The position numbers and the translations under genes were made by a program. A DNA stretch of 64,000 nucleotides from Microlunatus parietis (GTDB lineage: Bacteria > Actinomycetota > Actinomycetes > Propionibacteriales > Propionibacteriaceae), in the NCBI RefSeq assembly GCF_013407955.1, contig NZ_JACCBU010000001.1:1612001-1676000 (forward strand), in the 5' to 3' direction. Positions 33,251-41,201 of this stretch are shown here, in pieces. The notes below the pieces were generated by a model. The model saw only the letters and a list, made by a program, of their open reading frames with translations, was not told the DNA's origin and searched no databases. Numbering within the stretch: the first letter of the stretch is position 1; every line of letters starts with the position of its first letter.

Positions 33251-34474
33251 TCAGCGTTTGATGGTGATGCCCTTGCCGACCACGGTGATGCCGCCGTCGG
33301 ACACGGTGTAGCCGCGGGCCCGGTCGGCATCAAGATCAACTCCGACCTCGGCACCGGGTGCCACGATCACGTTCTTGTCCAAGATCGCGTTCCGGACCAC
33401 GGCGTCCGGGGCGACCTGGACCCCGTTCAGCAGCACCGAGCGGTCGACGGCGGCGCGCTCCTCCACCCGGACGTTCGGCGACAGCACCGAACTGTCCACC
33501 GAGCCGCCGGAGATGATGCAGCCCGGGCTGACGATCGAGTCCTCGGCGGTCCCCTCCAGGACGAACTTCGCGCCCGGCATCTGCACCTGGTACGTCCAGA
33601 TCGGCCAGTCCAGGTTGTACAGATTGAAGACCGGGTCGACCGAGACCAGATCCATGTGCGCCTCGTGGTAGGCGTCGATGGTGCCGACGTCGCGCCAGTA
33701 GCTGGCGTCCCGGCTGGTCGCGCCCGGCACGGTGTTGGCGGTGAAGTCGTACACCCGGGCGTCGCCGCCGGCCACGAACGCCGGGATGATGTCGCCGCCC
33801 ATGTCGTGCCGGGAGTCGGTGTTCTCGGCGTCGGTGGTCAACATGTCGACCAGGGCCTCGGCGGTGAAGATGTAGTTGCCCATCGACGCGAAGCTGGAGC
33901 CCGGATCGTCCGGCAGCCCGGGCGGCACGGCCGGCTTCTCCAGGAAGCTCTTGATCTTGCCGTCGGCGTCGGCGTCGATCACGCCGAACGAGCTGGCCTG
34001 CTTGCGCGGCACCCGGATCCCGGCGATCGTGCAGCCGCTGCCGCCCTCGATGTGAGCGTCCAGCATCTGCTCGACGTCCATCCGGTAGATGTTGTCCGCG
34101 CCGAACACCACGACATGATCAGGTGCCTCGTCGATGATCAGGTTCATCGACTGGAAGATCGCGTCGGCACTGCCCTGGTACCAGCGCGGGCCGAGCCGCT
34201 GCTGCGCCGGCACCGGCGTCACATAATTGCCGAGCATCGTCGACATCCGCCAGGTCAGCGAGATGTGCCGGTCCAGCGAATGAGACTTGTACTGGGTGAG
34301 GACGGCGATCTGCCGCAGGTTGGCGTTGGCGAGGTTCGACAGCACGAAGTCGATCAAGCGGTACGTCCCGCCGAACGGCACCGCAGGTTTGGCACGGTCC
34401 ATCGTCAACGGCATCAGGCGCTTGCCCTCGCCCCCCGCCAACACGATCGACAGCACCTTCGGACGCGTCGCCAT
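33251..34474 (-). CDS. glgC: Glucose-1-phosphate adenylyltransferase
   Basis: 407 residues. It makes ADP-glucose from glucose-1-phosphate and ATP. Signatures: [26 protein letters not shown] cut at the nucleotide loop (residues 12-35), [25 protein letters not shown], and C-terminal left-handed beta-helix repeats ([19 protein letters not shown]). The length is normal. It is divergent from glgA/M across 77 bases, so the two probably share a control region. Product feeds glycogen or maltose-1-phosphate synthesis. Confidence 0.95.
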   Translation of the reverse strand: MATRPKVLSIVLAGGEGKRLMPLTMDRAKPAVPFGGTYRLIDFVLSNLANANLRQIAVLTQYKSHSLDRHISLTWRMSTMLGNYVTPVPAQQRLGPRWYQGSADAIFQSMNLIIDEAPDHVVVFGADNIYRMDVEQMLDAHIEGGSGCTIAGIRVPRKQASSFGVIDADADGKIKSFLEKPAVPPGLPDDPGSSFASMGNYIFTAEALVDMLTTDAENTDSRHDMGGDIIPAFVAGGDARVYDFTANTVPGATSRDASYWRDVGTIDAYHEAHMDLVSVDPVFNLYNLDWPIWTYQVQMPGAKFVLEGTAEDSIVSPGCIISGGSVDSSVLSPNVRVEERAAVDRSVLLNGVQVAPDAVVRNAILDKNVIVAPGAEVGVDLDADRARGYTVSDGGITVVGKGITIKR

Positions 34475-34551
34475 GCCCGCAACCTAAGCTGATCAACGGG
34501 CTTCCGACAAGCCCCTCCGCGGAAGCGTTCCGGTATGACACCATCGATCCC

Positions 34552-35742
34552 ATGAGTGATCGTTTGGCGGTCGGGGTGTTGACGCGGGAGTACCCGCCGA
34601 TGATCTACGGCGGCGCCGGCGTGCATGTCGGGCAACTGGTACCGCAGTTGCGCCGGCTGATCGACGTCGACGTGCACTGCATGGGCGAACCGCGGGACGG
34701 GGCGACCGCGCACGCCGAGGACTACCCGGCCGGGGCGAATGCGGCGTACCGGGTGTTCGGCGCCGACCTCGCCATGGCGGCCGCGATCGGCGATCTCGAC
34801 CTGGTCCATTCGCACACCTGGTACGCCAACCTCGCCGGCCATCTGGCCGGGCTCTACCACGACATCCCGCACGTGGTCACCGCACACTCGCTGGAACCGC
34901 ACCGGCCCTGGAAGGCCGAACAGCTCGGCGGCGGCTACCGGCTCTCCTCCTGGGCCGAGCGGACCGCGTTCGAGGCGGCCGACGCGGTGATCGCCGTCAG
35001 CGACGGCATGCGGGCCGACACCCTGGCCTCCTATCGTGATCTTGATCCGGCCAAGGTGCATGTGGTCCGCAACGGCATCGACACCGACGAGTTCGCCCCC
35101 GATCCCGGCACCGATCACCTGGCCGAGCTGGGCATCGACCCGGACCGGCCGACCGTGGTCTTCGTCGGCCGGATCACCCGGCAGAAGGGCCTGATCCATC
35201 TGGTCCGCGCTGCCGTACACCTTGATCAGGAAGCCCAGCTGGTGCTGCTCGCCGGGGCACCGGACACGCCGGAGATCGCCCGCGAGATCGGTGATGCGTT
35301 CGGCCGGCTGCAGGAGTCCCGTGATCATGTCGTCTGGATCGAGCGGATGCTGCCCCGCGAGCAGGTCCGGCAGGTGCTGTCCCGGGCGACGATCTTCGCC
35401 TGCCCTTCGGTGTACGAGCCGCTCGGCATCGTCAACCTGGAGGCGATGGCCTGCGAGACGGCCGTCGTCGCCAGCGCCGTCGGCGGGATCCCGGAGGTGG
35501 TCGTCGACGGCGAGACCGGGCTGCTGGTGCCCTACTCCCCCGACCGGGCCGGCGACCCGGACTACGTCGCGGCGTTCGAGGCCGACTTCGCGACCAAGAT
35601 CAACTCGCTGCTGCGCGACCCGGACCTCGCCGAGCGGTTCGGCAAGGCCGGCCGGCAACGCTGCATCGACGAGTTCTCCTGGTCCAAGATCGCTGCCGAG
35701 ACCGTCGACGTGTACCGGGCCGCGATCGCCCGGCACGCATGA
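34552..35742 (+). CDS. glgA: GT4 glycogen synthase / maltose-1-phosphate synthase
   Basis: 396 residues of the GT-B fold. N-terminal TREYPPMIYGGAGVHVGQL and C-terminal nucleotide-sugar site VFVGRITRQKGLIHLV plus FACPSVYEPLGIVNLEAMACETAVVAS (the E-x7-E motif) are clear. The actinobacterial enzyme of this clade (Rv1212c, GlgM) makes maltose-1-phosphate from ADP-glucose, so glgM may be the better name; sequence alone does not decide. Divergent from glgC; its stop touches the convergent YbaK gene. Confidence 0.9.
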   Translation: MSDRLAVGVLTREYPPMIYGGAGVHVGQLVPQLRRLIDVDVHCMGEPRDGATAHAEDYPAGANAAYRVFGADLAMAAAIGDLDLVHSHTWYANLAGHLAGLYHDIPHVVTAHSLEPHRPWKAEQLGGGYRLSSWAERTAFEAADAVIAVSDGMRADTLASYRDLDPAKVHVVRNGIDTDEFAPDPGTDHLAELGIDPDRPTVVFVGRITRQKGLIHLVRAAVHLDQEAQLVLLAGAPDTPEIAREIGDAFGRLQESRDHVVWIERMLPREQVRQVLSRATIFACPSVYEPLGIVNLEAMACETAVVASAVGGIPEVVVDGETGLLVPYSPDRAGDPDYVAAFEADFATKINSLLRDPDLAERFGKAGRQRCIDEFSWSKIAAETVDVYRAAIARHA

Positions 35743-36231
35743 TCAGCTGACGTCGATCTCGGTGCCGCCGGTGAGCCGGAGCAGGTCCGGGTAGGTCCAG
35801 GGCACCACGGCGTGCGGGATGCCGCCGCCGGTCCACAACGTCTCGTACTGGGCCAGGTTCCGATCCACGACGGTACGGATCCGGGCCGGGTGCCCGACCG
35901 GCGCGACACCGCCGATCGGCTGTCCCGTGTGCGCCCGGACGAAGTCGGCGTCCGCGCGCCGGAGCCGGCCGCCGACGGTCGCCGACACCTTCTCCACGTC
36001 GACCCGGTAGGCGCCGCTCGCCATAACCAGGATCGGCTCCCGGTCACCGCCGTCGTGCGGCTCGACCGCGAAGATCAGCGAGTTCGCGATCGCGCCGACC
36101 GGGCAGCCGAGTTGGTCGGCGGCAAGCTGTGCGGTGGTCGCGGCGTCGGGCAGCATCCGGACCCGGCCGGGCAGGTTCTCGGCGATCAGGATGGCTTCCA
36201 CGGCGACGCAGTTGGCATGGAGGGTGGTCAA
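35743..36231 (-). CDS. YbaK/EbsC-family (prolyl-tRNA deacylase-like) protein
   Basis: 162 residues if the TTG at 36231 is used (AGGA 6 bases upstream, N-terminus TTLHANCVAVEAIL); a frame from GTG 36309 would add 26 unlikely residues. The family signature includes TTAQLAADQLGCPVGAIANSLIF, a basic catalytic region YRVDVEKVSATVG, and GGVAPVGHPARIRTVVDRNL. YbaK-type domains hydrolyse mischarged Cys-tRNA(Pro) or similar. Convergent and abutting glgA. Confidence 0.82.
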   Translation of the reverse strand: MTTLHANCVAVEAILIAENLPGRVRMLPDAATTAQLAADQLGCPVGAIANSLIFAVEPHDGGDREPILVMASGAYRVDVEKVSATVGGRLRRADADFVRAHTGQPIGGVAPVGHPARIRTVVDRNLAQYETLWTGGGIPHAVVPWTYPDLLRLTGGTEIDVS

Positions 36232-36270
36232 GACGGTCCTTCTTCGTGGTGTCGAGGGCAGTACCGGATC

Positions 36271-36301
36271 GGCCCCGCAGTCCGAGCCGGACTGCGGGGC
36301 C
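36271..36301 (-). terminator. Perfect 14-bp hairpin after the DUF3117 gene
   Basis: GGCCCCGCAGTCCG (36271-36284) and CGGACTGCGGGGCC (36288-36301) pair perfectly around loop AGC. It lies 12 bases beyond the DUF3117 stop on the - strand. No U-tract follows, so it may be a factor-assisted terminator or transcript-end hairpin. Confidence 0.6.
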
Positions 36302-36313
36302 GACGACACTCAG

Positions 36314-36481
36314 TCAGCCGACGACGGCTTTCAGCTCGCTGGCCAGTTTGGTGGCTTCTTCGGCGTTGAGCTCGACGACGAGCCGGCCACCTCCTTCGAG
36401 CGGCACCCGCATGACGATTCCGCGTCCTTCTTTGGTGACTTCCATCGGTCCATCACCGGTCCGCGGCTTCATGGCAGCCAT
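36314..36481 (-). CDS. DUF3117 small protein (Rv1211-like)
   Basis: 55 residues, below many gene-calling cutoffs. It begins MAAMKPRTGDGPMEVTKEG and continues GRGIVMRVPLEGGGRLVVEL to NAEEATKLASELKAVVG. This is the highly conserved actinobacterial DUF3117 family, always near the glgC/tag region. GAGGGTGAG precedes ATG 36481. Function is unknown. A perfect hairpin follows the stop. Confidence 0.93.
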   Translation of the reverse strand: MAAMKPRTGDGPMEVTKEGRGIVMRVPLEGGGRLVVELNAEEATKLASELKAVVG

Positions 36482-36594
36482 CGCTCACCCTCAATCCCTT
36501 GTTGTCGACGATCTTCATCGGTTCGGCAGCTATTGCTGCAATTATTCCGCATCTGGCTCGCGACCGCAGGTCGGGTCACCGTCGAGGGCCCGGT

Positions 36595-37155
36595 TCAGCC
36601 GGTCTCGCAGGCTGCCAGATGGTCGTTCACCAAGCCGACCGCCTGCATCATGGCGTAGGCAGTGGTCGGGCCGAAGAAGCGGATTCCCTCCCGCTTCAGA
36701 GCCTTGGAGAGGGCAACCGATTCCGGCGTCTGCGGCGGCACGGCGGAGTCGTCGACGGGGCGCGGCCGGTCCGGCTGGGCGTAGGACCAGATCAGCTCGG
36801 CGAACGACTCGCCCATCCGGTTCACCACGGCGGCGTTGGCGATCGCGGCCTCGATCTTGGCCAGATTGCGGACGATGCCGACGTCGCCCATCAGCCGCTC
36901 CACGTCGGCCGGCCCGAACTCGGCGACCCGCTCCGGGTCGAACCCGGCGAACGCGGCCCGGAAGTTGTCCCGCTTGCGCAGGATCGTGATCCAGGCCAGA
37001 CCGGACTGGAACGCCTCCAGGGTGAGCCGCTCGTAGAGTCCGGCGGCGGTACGGACCGGGCGACCCCATTCCTCGTCGTGGTACGCGACGTACTCGGGGG
37101 CCGACAGCGCCCAGGAGCAGCGCAGCCGGCCGTCCGGACCGGGCAGCGCGGTCAC
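36595..37155 (-). CDS. tag: DNA-3-methyladenine glycosylase I
   Basis: 186 residues, normal length. It excises 3-methyladenine. Signatures: an N-terminal Cys in LRCSWAL with YHDEEWGRPV (zinc and substrate region), FEAFQSGLAWITILRKRDNFRAAF-type helix (read in two parts), the helix-hairpin-helix-like VGIVRNLAKIEAAI, and C-terminal FFGPTTAYAMMQAVGLVNDHL with a zinc-binding His and following Cys. The start overlaps the SRPBCC gene stop by 4 bases, so it is translated with that gene and the DivIVA-like gene. Confidence 0.93.
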   Translation of the reverse strand: MTALPGPDGRLRCSWALSAPEYVAYHDEEWGRPVRTAAGLYERLTLEAFQSGLAWITILRKRDNFRAAFAGFDPERVAEFGPADVERLMGDVGIVRNLAKIEAAIANAAVVNRMGESFAELIWSYAQPDRPRPVDDSAVPPQTPESVALSKALKREGIRFFGPTTAYAMMQAVGLVNDHLAACETG

Positions 37156-37625
37156 GCCAGCTCCCGGGAGAGGAGCCGGGCCAGCCGACGCAGGCTGAAC
37201 GACAGCCCGGCCCGGAGCAACGGCAGCAGTGGGCGGACGAGCGGGGCGACGACGGCGCCGCCGGGCGGCAGGAACGATTCGGTCACGGCGATGATGCTGC
37301 CACCGGGCACTGACAGCACCTGGATCGTGCCGACCCCGGTGAAGCCGGGACCGAGATGCAGCACCTCGACCTCACCCGGCCCGCCGTCCGCGTCGGGTTC
37401 GCGCCAGCCGGCGACCACGAACCGGTCCAGCAGTCCGAATCGGAGCGGCCCGACCCGGAGGCCGGAGAACGCCTCGACCCGGACGCCGAGGCCGGTGGCG
37501 TGGCCGGTCCGGACCCGGACCATCGTGAGCGGGATCCAGCGGGCCTGGCCGGGCCAGTCGATCACCGCCCGCCAAGCGGCCGCCGCCGTCGCGTCCGCAC
37601 GCACCGAGGCGGTGACCAACAGCAC
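37152..37625 (-). CDS. SRPBCC-family protein
   Basis: 157 residues from GTG 37625, which begins 2 bases after the DivIVA-like stop. A SRPBCC/polyketide cyclase fold is suggested by VRADATAAAAWRAVIDWPGQARWIP at the N-terminus, repeated strands ending VEAFSGLRVGPLRFGLLDRFVV, and a C-terminal hydrophobic helix (LVRPLLPLLRAGLSFSLRRL). The ligand is unknown. Overlap with tag on the 3' side indicates one operon of three genes. Longer frames upstream overlap the DivIVA-like gene and are not real. Confidence 0.72.
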   Translation of the reverse strand: MLLVTASVRADATAAAAWRAVIDWPGQARWIPLTMVRVRTGHATGLGVRVEAFSGLRVGPLRFGLLDRFVVAGWREPDADGGPGEVEVLHLGPGFTGVGTIQVLSVPGGSIIAVTESFLPPGGAVVAPLVRPLLPLLRAGLSFSLRRLARLLSRELA

Positions 37626-37627
37626 GG

Positions 37628-37930
37628 TCAGCGCAGTTCGTTGGCGGCGAGCTTCGCCTTGAGGTCGGCGATCGTGGCGTCCCGCTCGGCCAGCTCGCCG
37701 GCCAGCCGGTCCAGCACGTCGTCGACCTGGTCCATCGCGTACCCGCGCAGGGTGATGCCGAACTTGACGTCCGAGACGTCGGCCGCGGTCACCGGCTGGT
37801 CGTCCGGCCAGGGGTTCTGGCGGTACACGTCGCGGTCGGGCTCCCGGCTCATGCCACCAAGCTTGCCCGATCCCGCAACGGCGACCACGCCGAGCGCGAC
37901 GACGACCAGGGCCGCGATGAACCACTCCAT
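37628..37930 (-). CDS. Small DivIVA-domain membrane protein (Rv1209-like)
   Basis: 100 residues from ATG 37930 (AGGA 9 bases upstream). One N-terminal membrane helix (EWFIAALVVVALGVVAVAG), a linker, then a DivIVA-type segment (VKFGITLRGYAMDQVDDVLDRL) and a coiled tail (ERDATIADLKAKLAANEL). DivIVA-like proteins mark curved or polar membrane. It heads the DivIVA-SRPBCC-tag operon. Immediately upstream lies a duplicated fragment of the LOG gene. Confidence 0.8.
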   Translation of the reverse strand: MEWFIAALVVVALGVVAVAGSGKLGGMSREPDRDVYRQNPWPDDQPVTAADVSDVKFGITLRGYAMDQVDDVLDRLAGELAERDATIADLKAKLAANELR

Positions 37931-37960
37931 GGGCTCGATCCTTTCACGGCGCCGGGCTGA

Positions 37961-38433
37961 GCGGTCAGAGCGCCGCTCGAAGGGTGGCCACCGCCGCGTC
38001 GACGTCGTCGGTGACCGTGACCGACCTGGTCGCCCTTTCATCGCCGGCAAACCGGGTCTTGACAGACCCCCATCCATCCGGTGTCCGGAAATGTTCGTCT
38101 CCCAGTTGGGCGGGAAGGGCGAAGCTCACGTCAGGCGACGATGTGGTTCCCGACCCGACCTGAGAGAGTGATCGTGACAGTTGCCGGGCCGGTTGGGATC
38201 GGGGCGTGCGATCGCGGCGCTCGGGAGCCTTTCGCGAGCGCGACCTGGAATCGAGGACGCGCGCGGTCCGACCTCGCACCCAGACATTCGCCAAGGCGTT
38301 CCCGCGACGGGTGTGCAACACATTCGAGTGGCGAGAAATCGACCTTCATCCCGCCGAACCGCGTCGATTTCTCGCCACTCGATCCGAAGGCACGCCAGTG
38401 GGCTGTTGACGCCGGCTGCGCCGGATTCCGCGG
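37961..38433 (-). pseudogene. Duplicated 3' end of the LOG gene plus orphan spacer DNA
   Basis: Bases 37961-38021 copy 38430-38490 with about 4 mismatches in 61. The copied part encodes the last residues of the LOG protein (VTDDVDxAVATLRAAL) with its stop codon. The 400 bases between the copies have no gene I recognise; a 118-codon frame runs through them but only its last 20 codons resemble anything. The region also holds a strong hairpin at 38325-38381. Confidence 0.6.
38325..38381. terminator. Perfect 19-bp inverted repeat
   Basis: CGAGTGGCGAGAAATCGAC (38325-38343) and GTCGATTTCTCGCCACTCG (38363-38381) are exact complements around a 19-base loop. It is 53 bases past the LOG stop on the - strand, so it may terminate that gene. 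Its length and perfection also fit a palindromic repeat family. Confidence 0.6.
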
Positions 38434-39123
38434 TCAGAGCGCCGCTCGTAGGGTGGCGACCGCCTCGTCGACGTCGTCGGTGACCGTCACCAGGGACAGG
38501 TCCGCTTCGCTGATGAAGCCCTCGGCCAGGACGGTGTGCTCCGCCCAGTCCAGCAGGCCCTGCCAATAACTGCTGCCGAACAGCACGATCGGGAACCGGG
38601 TCACCTTCTTCGTCTGGACCAGGGTGAGCGCCTCGAACAGCTCGTCGAACGTGCCCAGCCCGCCGGGGAAGACGATGAAGCCCTGGCTCGACTTGACGAA
38701 GCAGACCTTGCGGACGAAGAAGTAGCGGAAGTTGATCCCGAGGTTCACGTACGGATTGAGGCCCTGCTCGTGCGGCACCTCGATGCCGAGCCCGACCGAG
38801 GTCCCGCCGGCCTCCAGGGCGCCCTTGTTGGCGGCCGCCATGATGCCGGGCCCGCCGCCGGTGATCACGGTCAGCCCGGCCCGGGCCAGGTCGCCGCCCA
38901 GCCGTTCCGCGGCGACGGCCATCGGATGGTCCGCTGCGGCCCGGGACGACCCGAAGATCGCCACCGCCGGGCCCAGGTCGGCAAGCGCGTCGAACCCGTC
39001 GATGAACTCCGCCTGGATCCGCATCACCCGCCACGGATCGGTGTGCACCCAGTCGGTGGGACCCCGGCTGTCCAGCAGGCGTTGATCATGGTTCTCGGCA
39101 TGGCGTCGGACGATCTCGGTCAC
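38434..39123 (-). CDS. LOG-family (TIGR00730) Rossmann-fold protein
   Basis: 229 residues. Signatures of cytokinin-riboside-monophosphate phosphoribohydrolase-like proteins: AIFGSSRAAADHP, the GGGPGIMAAANKGA nucleotide loop and the PGGLGTFDELFEALT catalytic motif with the family's Arg/Glu pair. It probably hydrolyses nucleoside 5'-monophosphates to base and ribose-5-phosphate. The mycobacterial counterpart is Rv1205. Its 3' end has been copied 470 bases downstream. Confidence 0.9.
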   Translation of the reverse strand: MTEIVRRHAENHDQRLLDSRGPTDWVHTDPWRVMRIQAEFIDGFDALADLGPAVAIFGSSRAAADHPMAVAAERLGGDLARAGLTVITGGGPGIMAAANKGALEAGGTSVGLGIEVPHEQGLNPYVNLGINFRYFFVRKVCFVKSSQGFIVFPGGLGTFDELFEALTLVQTKKVTRFPIVLFGSSYWQGLLDWAEHTVLAEGFISEADLSLVTVTDDVDEAVATLRAAL

Positions 39124-39184
39124 GCCGCCGACCCTAGTAGGTCAGCCGGATCCAGCCGGTCAACCCAGCCCGTCAACTCAGCGG

Positions 39185-40249
39185 TCAACCCAGCCAGGCG
39201 AGGAAGCCGGCACGGCACCGTTCCAGGTCCGCGGCCGGGCAGAACTCGTCGTCCGTGTGCGCCTTGTTCGGGTCGCCGGGGCCGTAGTTGACCGCCGGTA
39301 CGCCGAGCGTGGCGAATCGGGCCACGTCGGTCCAGCCGAACTTCGGGCCGGGCGTGCCGCCGACGGCCGCGGCGAAGTCGGCCGCGATGGGGCGGTCCAG
39401 TCCCGGCCGGGCGCCCGGCGCGGCGTCGACCACCTCGAGGTCGTACGGGGCGAGCACCTCGCGGACGTACGCCTCGGCACCGGCGACGTCCTTGTCCGGC
39501 GCGAAGCGGTAGTTGATCAGCACCCGGCAGCGGTCCGGGATCACGTTGCCGGCGATGCCGCCGTCGATCCGAACCGCGTTCAGGCCCTCGCGATAGACCA
39601 GCCCGTCCACCTCGATCTCGCGGGCCTGGTGATCGGCCAGCCGGCGCAGCAGCCCGTTCGCGTCGTGGATGGCGTTGTGGCCGCGCCAGGAACGGGCCGA
39701 GTGCGCGGCGATTCCGGTGAACGTCACCGCCACCCGCATGGTGCCCTGGCAGCCGCCCTCGATCCCGGCGTTGGTGGGCTCGCCGAGCACCGCGAAGTCG
39801 GCGGCCAGCAATTCGGGCCGCTCCCGGGTGATCCGGAACAGCCCGTTGCGGTCGGCCTCGACCTCCTCGTTGTCGTAGAAGATCCAGGTCAGGTCGCGAT
39901 TCGGCTCGGTGAGCGCGGCGGCGGCGGACAGTTGGACCGCGACGCCGCCCTTCATGTCGCAGGCGCCGCGGCCGTGCACGATCAGGTCGTCGCCCTCGCC
40001 GGTGATCGTGGCCGGCACGTTGTCCGCGATCGGGACCGTGTCCAGGTGACCGCCGATCACCACCCGTTCCCGCCGGCCCAGCTCGGTCCGGGCGATCAGG
40101 ACGTTGCCGTCCCGGATCACCTTCAGGTGCGGGTACGCACTCAGGGCGGTCTCCACCTCGTCGGTGATCCGCTGCTCGTTGCCGCTCACCGATTCGATGT
40201 CGATCAAGGAACGGAGCAGGCCGGGCAGGTCTCCCTCGAGGTTCAGCAC
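39185..40249 (-). CDS. dapE: Succinyl-diaminopimelate desuccinylase
   Basis: 354 residues. It removes succinate from N-succinyl-LL-diaminopimelate. The M20 metal site is readable: His in VIGGHLDTVPIAD, Asp in ACDMKGGVAV, Glu pair in FYDNEEVEADRNG, and later Glu/His in VLGEPTNAGIEGGCQG and HTDDEFCPA. A dimerisation domain lies in the middle. It is divergent from dapD with the XRE/DUF2975 pair between, an accessory insertion relative to the mycobacterial order. Confidence 0.92.
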   Translation of the reverse strand: MLNLEGDLPGLLRSLIDIESVSGNEQRITDEVETALSAYPHLKVIRDGNVLIARTELGRRERVVIGGHLDTVPIADNVPATITGEGDDLIVHGRGACDMKGGVAVQLSAAAALTEPNRDLTWIFYDNEEVEADRNGLFRITRERPELLAADFAVLGEPTNAGIEGGCQGTMRVAVTFTGIAAHSARSWRGHNAIHDANGLLRRLADHQAREIEVDGLVYREGLNAVRIDGGIAGNVIPDRCRVLINYRFAPDKDVAGAEAYVREVLAPYDLEVVDAAPGARPGLDRPIAADFAAAVGGTPGPKFGWTDVARFATLGVPAVNYGPGDPNKAHTDDEFCPAADLERCRAGFLAWLG

Positions 40250-40276
40250 GGTTTGACCCTAACCCGGTCCGCCTCG

Positions 40277-40507
40277 TCACTGGCCGACCGGGACCACTTC
40301 GAACAGATCGCCGGGCTGACACTGCAGAACGTCGCAGATTGCGGTCAGGGTGGAGAAGCGGATCGCCCGGGCCCGCTGGTTCTTCAGCACGCTCAGGTTG
40401 ACCAGCGAGACGCCGACCTGCTCGCTCAACTGGGTCAGGGTGAGCCGCCGTTCGGCCAGCAGCCGGTCCAGATGGCAGGCCACCCGGTGCTCCTCCTCGA
40501 CCGGCAT
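40277..40507 (-). CDS. Small XRE-family HTH regulator
   Basis: 76 residues, essentially a single Cro/CI-type HTH: LDRLLAERRLTLTQLSEQVGV, then SLVNLSVLKNQRARAIRFST, ending LTAICDVLQCQPGDLFEVVP. Start codon shares one base with the DUF2975 stop (TGATG), so the two are co-translated. XRE-DUF2975 pairs (such as B. subtilis YozG/YoaS) are known; the regulator probably binds the large inverted repeat upstream of the pair. Confidence 0.85.
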   Translation of the reverse strand: MPVEEEHRVACHLDRLLAERRLTLTQLSEQVGVSLVNLSVLKNQRARAIRFSTLTAICDVLQCQPGDLFEVVPVGQ

Positions 40508-41115
40508 CAGACCAGGCCCGCCACGTCGGCCCGGAGCTTCGCGCCGCGGCGCAGGATCTCGCTGACCGCGGCCAGCACGCCGACCCCGACCAGCGCCGCG
40601 AGCCAGAGCGGCTGCACCCGGAAGACGTACTCGAAACCGTCCGGGCGCAGCGGTCCGGTGATCATGAGATCGGCGGCGGCCTGGCTCAGCGGCTTGCCGA
40701 CCAGCCAGCCGGCCGCCGCGATCGCGATCCCCCGGGTGGCCCGGACCGCGAGCGTGGAGAACGGTTCGTCGCGGCGAAGTTGATCAAGCAGCCGCCAGAG
40801 CAGCAGGGCCACCGTGACGACCGCGAGCAGATCGATCAGGCCGGGCAGCAGGGCGATCAGCCGGAACCCGGCGCCGGCTCCGGCGAGCTCCCAGCGGACC
40901 GACCCGTCGAAGACGGCGGTGGCGCCGGAGCCGTCCCGGACCGGTGCCGGGGCCTCCTGGCCGATCAGGCCGGACCAGATCAGCGGACCGCCGGTCAGCC
41001 AGCCCGCCAGTGGTGCGACCACGCCGCCCAGGGCGACCGCGAGCACTCCGATGATGATCACCGCCCGGAGCGCCGCGTCGTCCGATCGGTCCCAGCCCCA
41101 GCGTTGCTTCTCCAT
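40507..41115 (-). CDS. DUF2975-type four-helix membrane protein
   Basis: 202 residues with four hydrophobic segments: AVIIIGVLAVALGGVVAPLAG, LLPGLIDLLAVVTVALLLWRL, a shorter one near residue 135, and PLWLAALVGVGVLAAVSEIL. The loop RRDEPFSTLAVRATRGIA matches the DUF2975 pattern (F-S at the helix entry). Function unknown. It is the first gene of the pair with the XRE regulator and is divergent from dapD. Confidence 0.75.
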   Translation of the reverse strand: MEKQRWGWDRSDDAALRAVIIIGVLAVALGGVVAPLAGWLTGGPLIWSGLIGQEAPAPVRDGSGATAVFDGSVRWELAGAGAGFRLIALLPGLIDLLAVVTVALLLWRLLDQLRRDEPFSTLAVRATRGIAIAAAGWLVGKPLSQAAADLMITGPLRPDGFEYVFRVQPLWLAALVGVGVLAAVSEILRRGAKLRADVAGLV

Positions 41116-41134
41116 ACCGTCCCCCTCGGGATCG

Positions 41135-41169
41135 CTTATCGTTCTTCGATAATATCGATCATCGATAAG
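41135..41169. promoter_or_regulatory. 35-bp inverted repeat in the DUF2975-dapD control region
   Basis: CTTATCG (41135-41141) and CGATAAG (41163-41169) flank an inner CGATA-A-TATCG (41147-41157); arms are symmetric around 41152 with four mismatched pairs. The AT-rich sequence stands out in this GC-rich genome and overlaps the likely promoters of both divergent genes. A dimer of the XRE protein is the natural candidate ligand; not proven. Confidence 0.55.
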
Positions 41170-41201
41170 TTGTTCAAGGCCGGGCCACTACAGTTGCCCC
41201 C

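Noticed and set aside
37965-38321. 118-codon frame ending like the LOG protein
   Set aside because: Only the last 20 codons match LOG; the rest has no homology, so it is not a gene.
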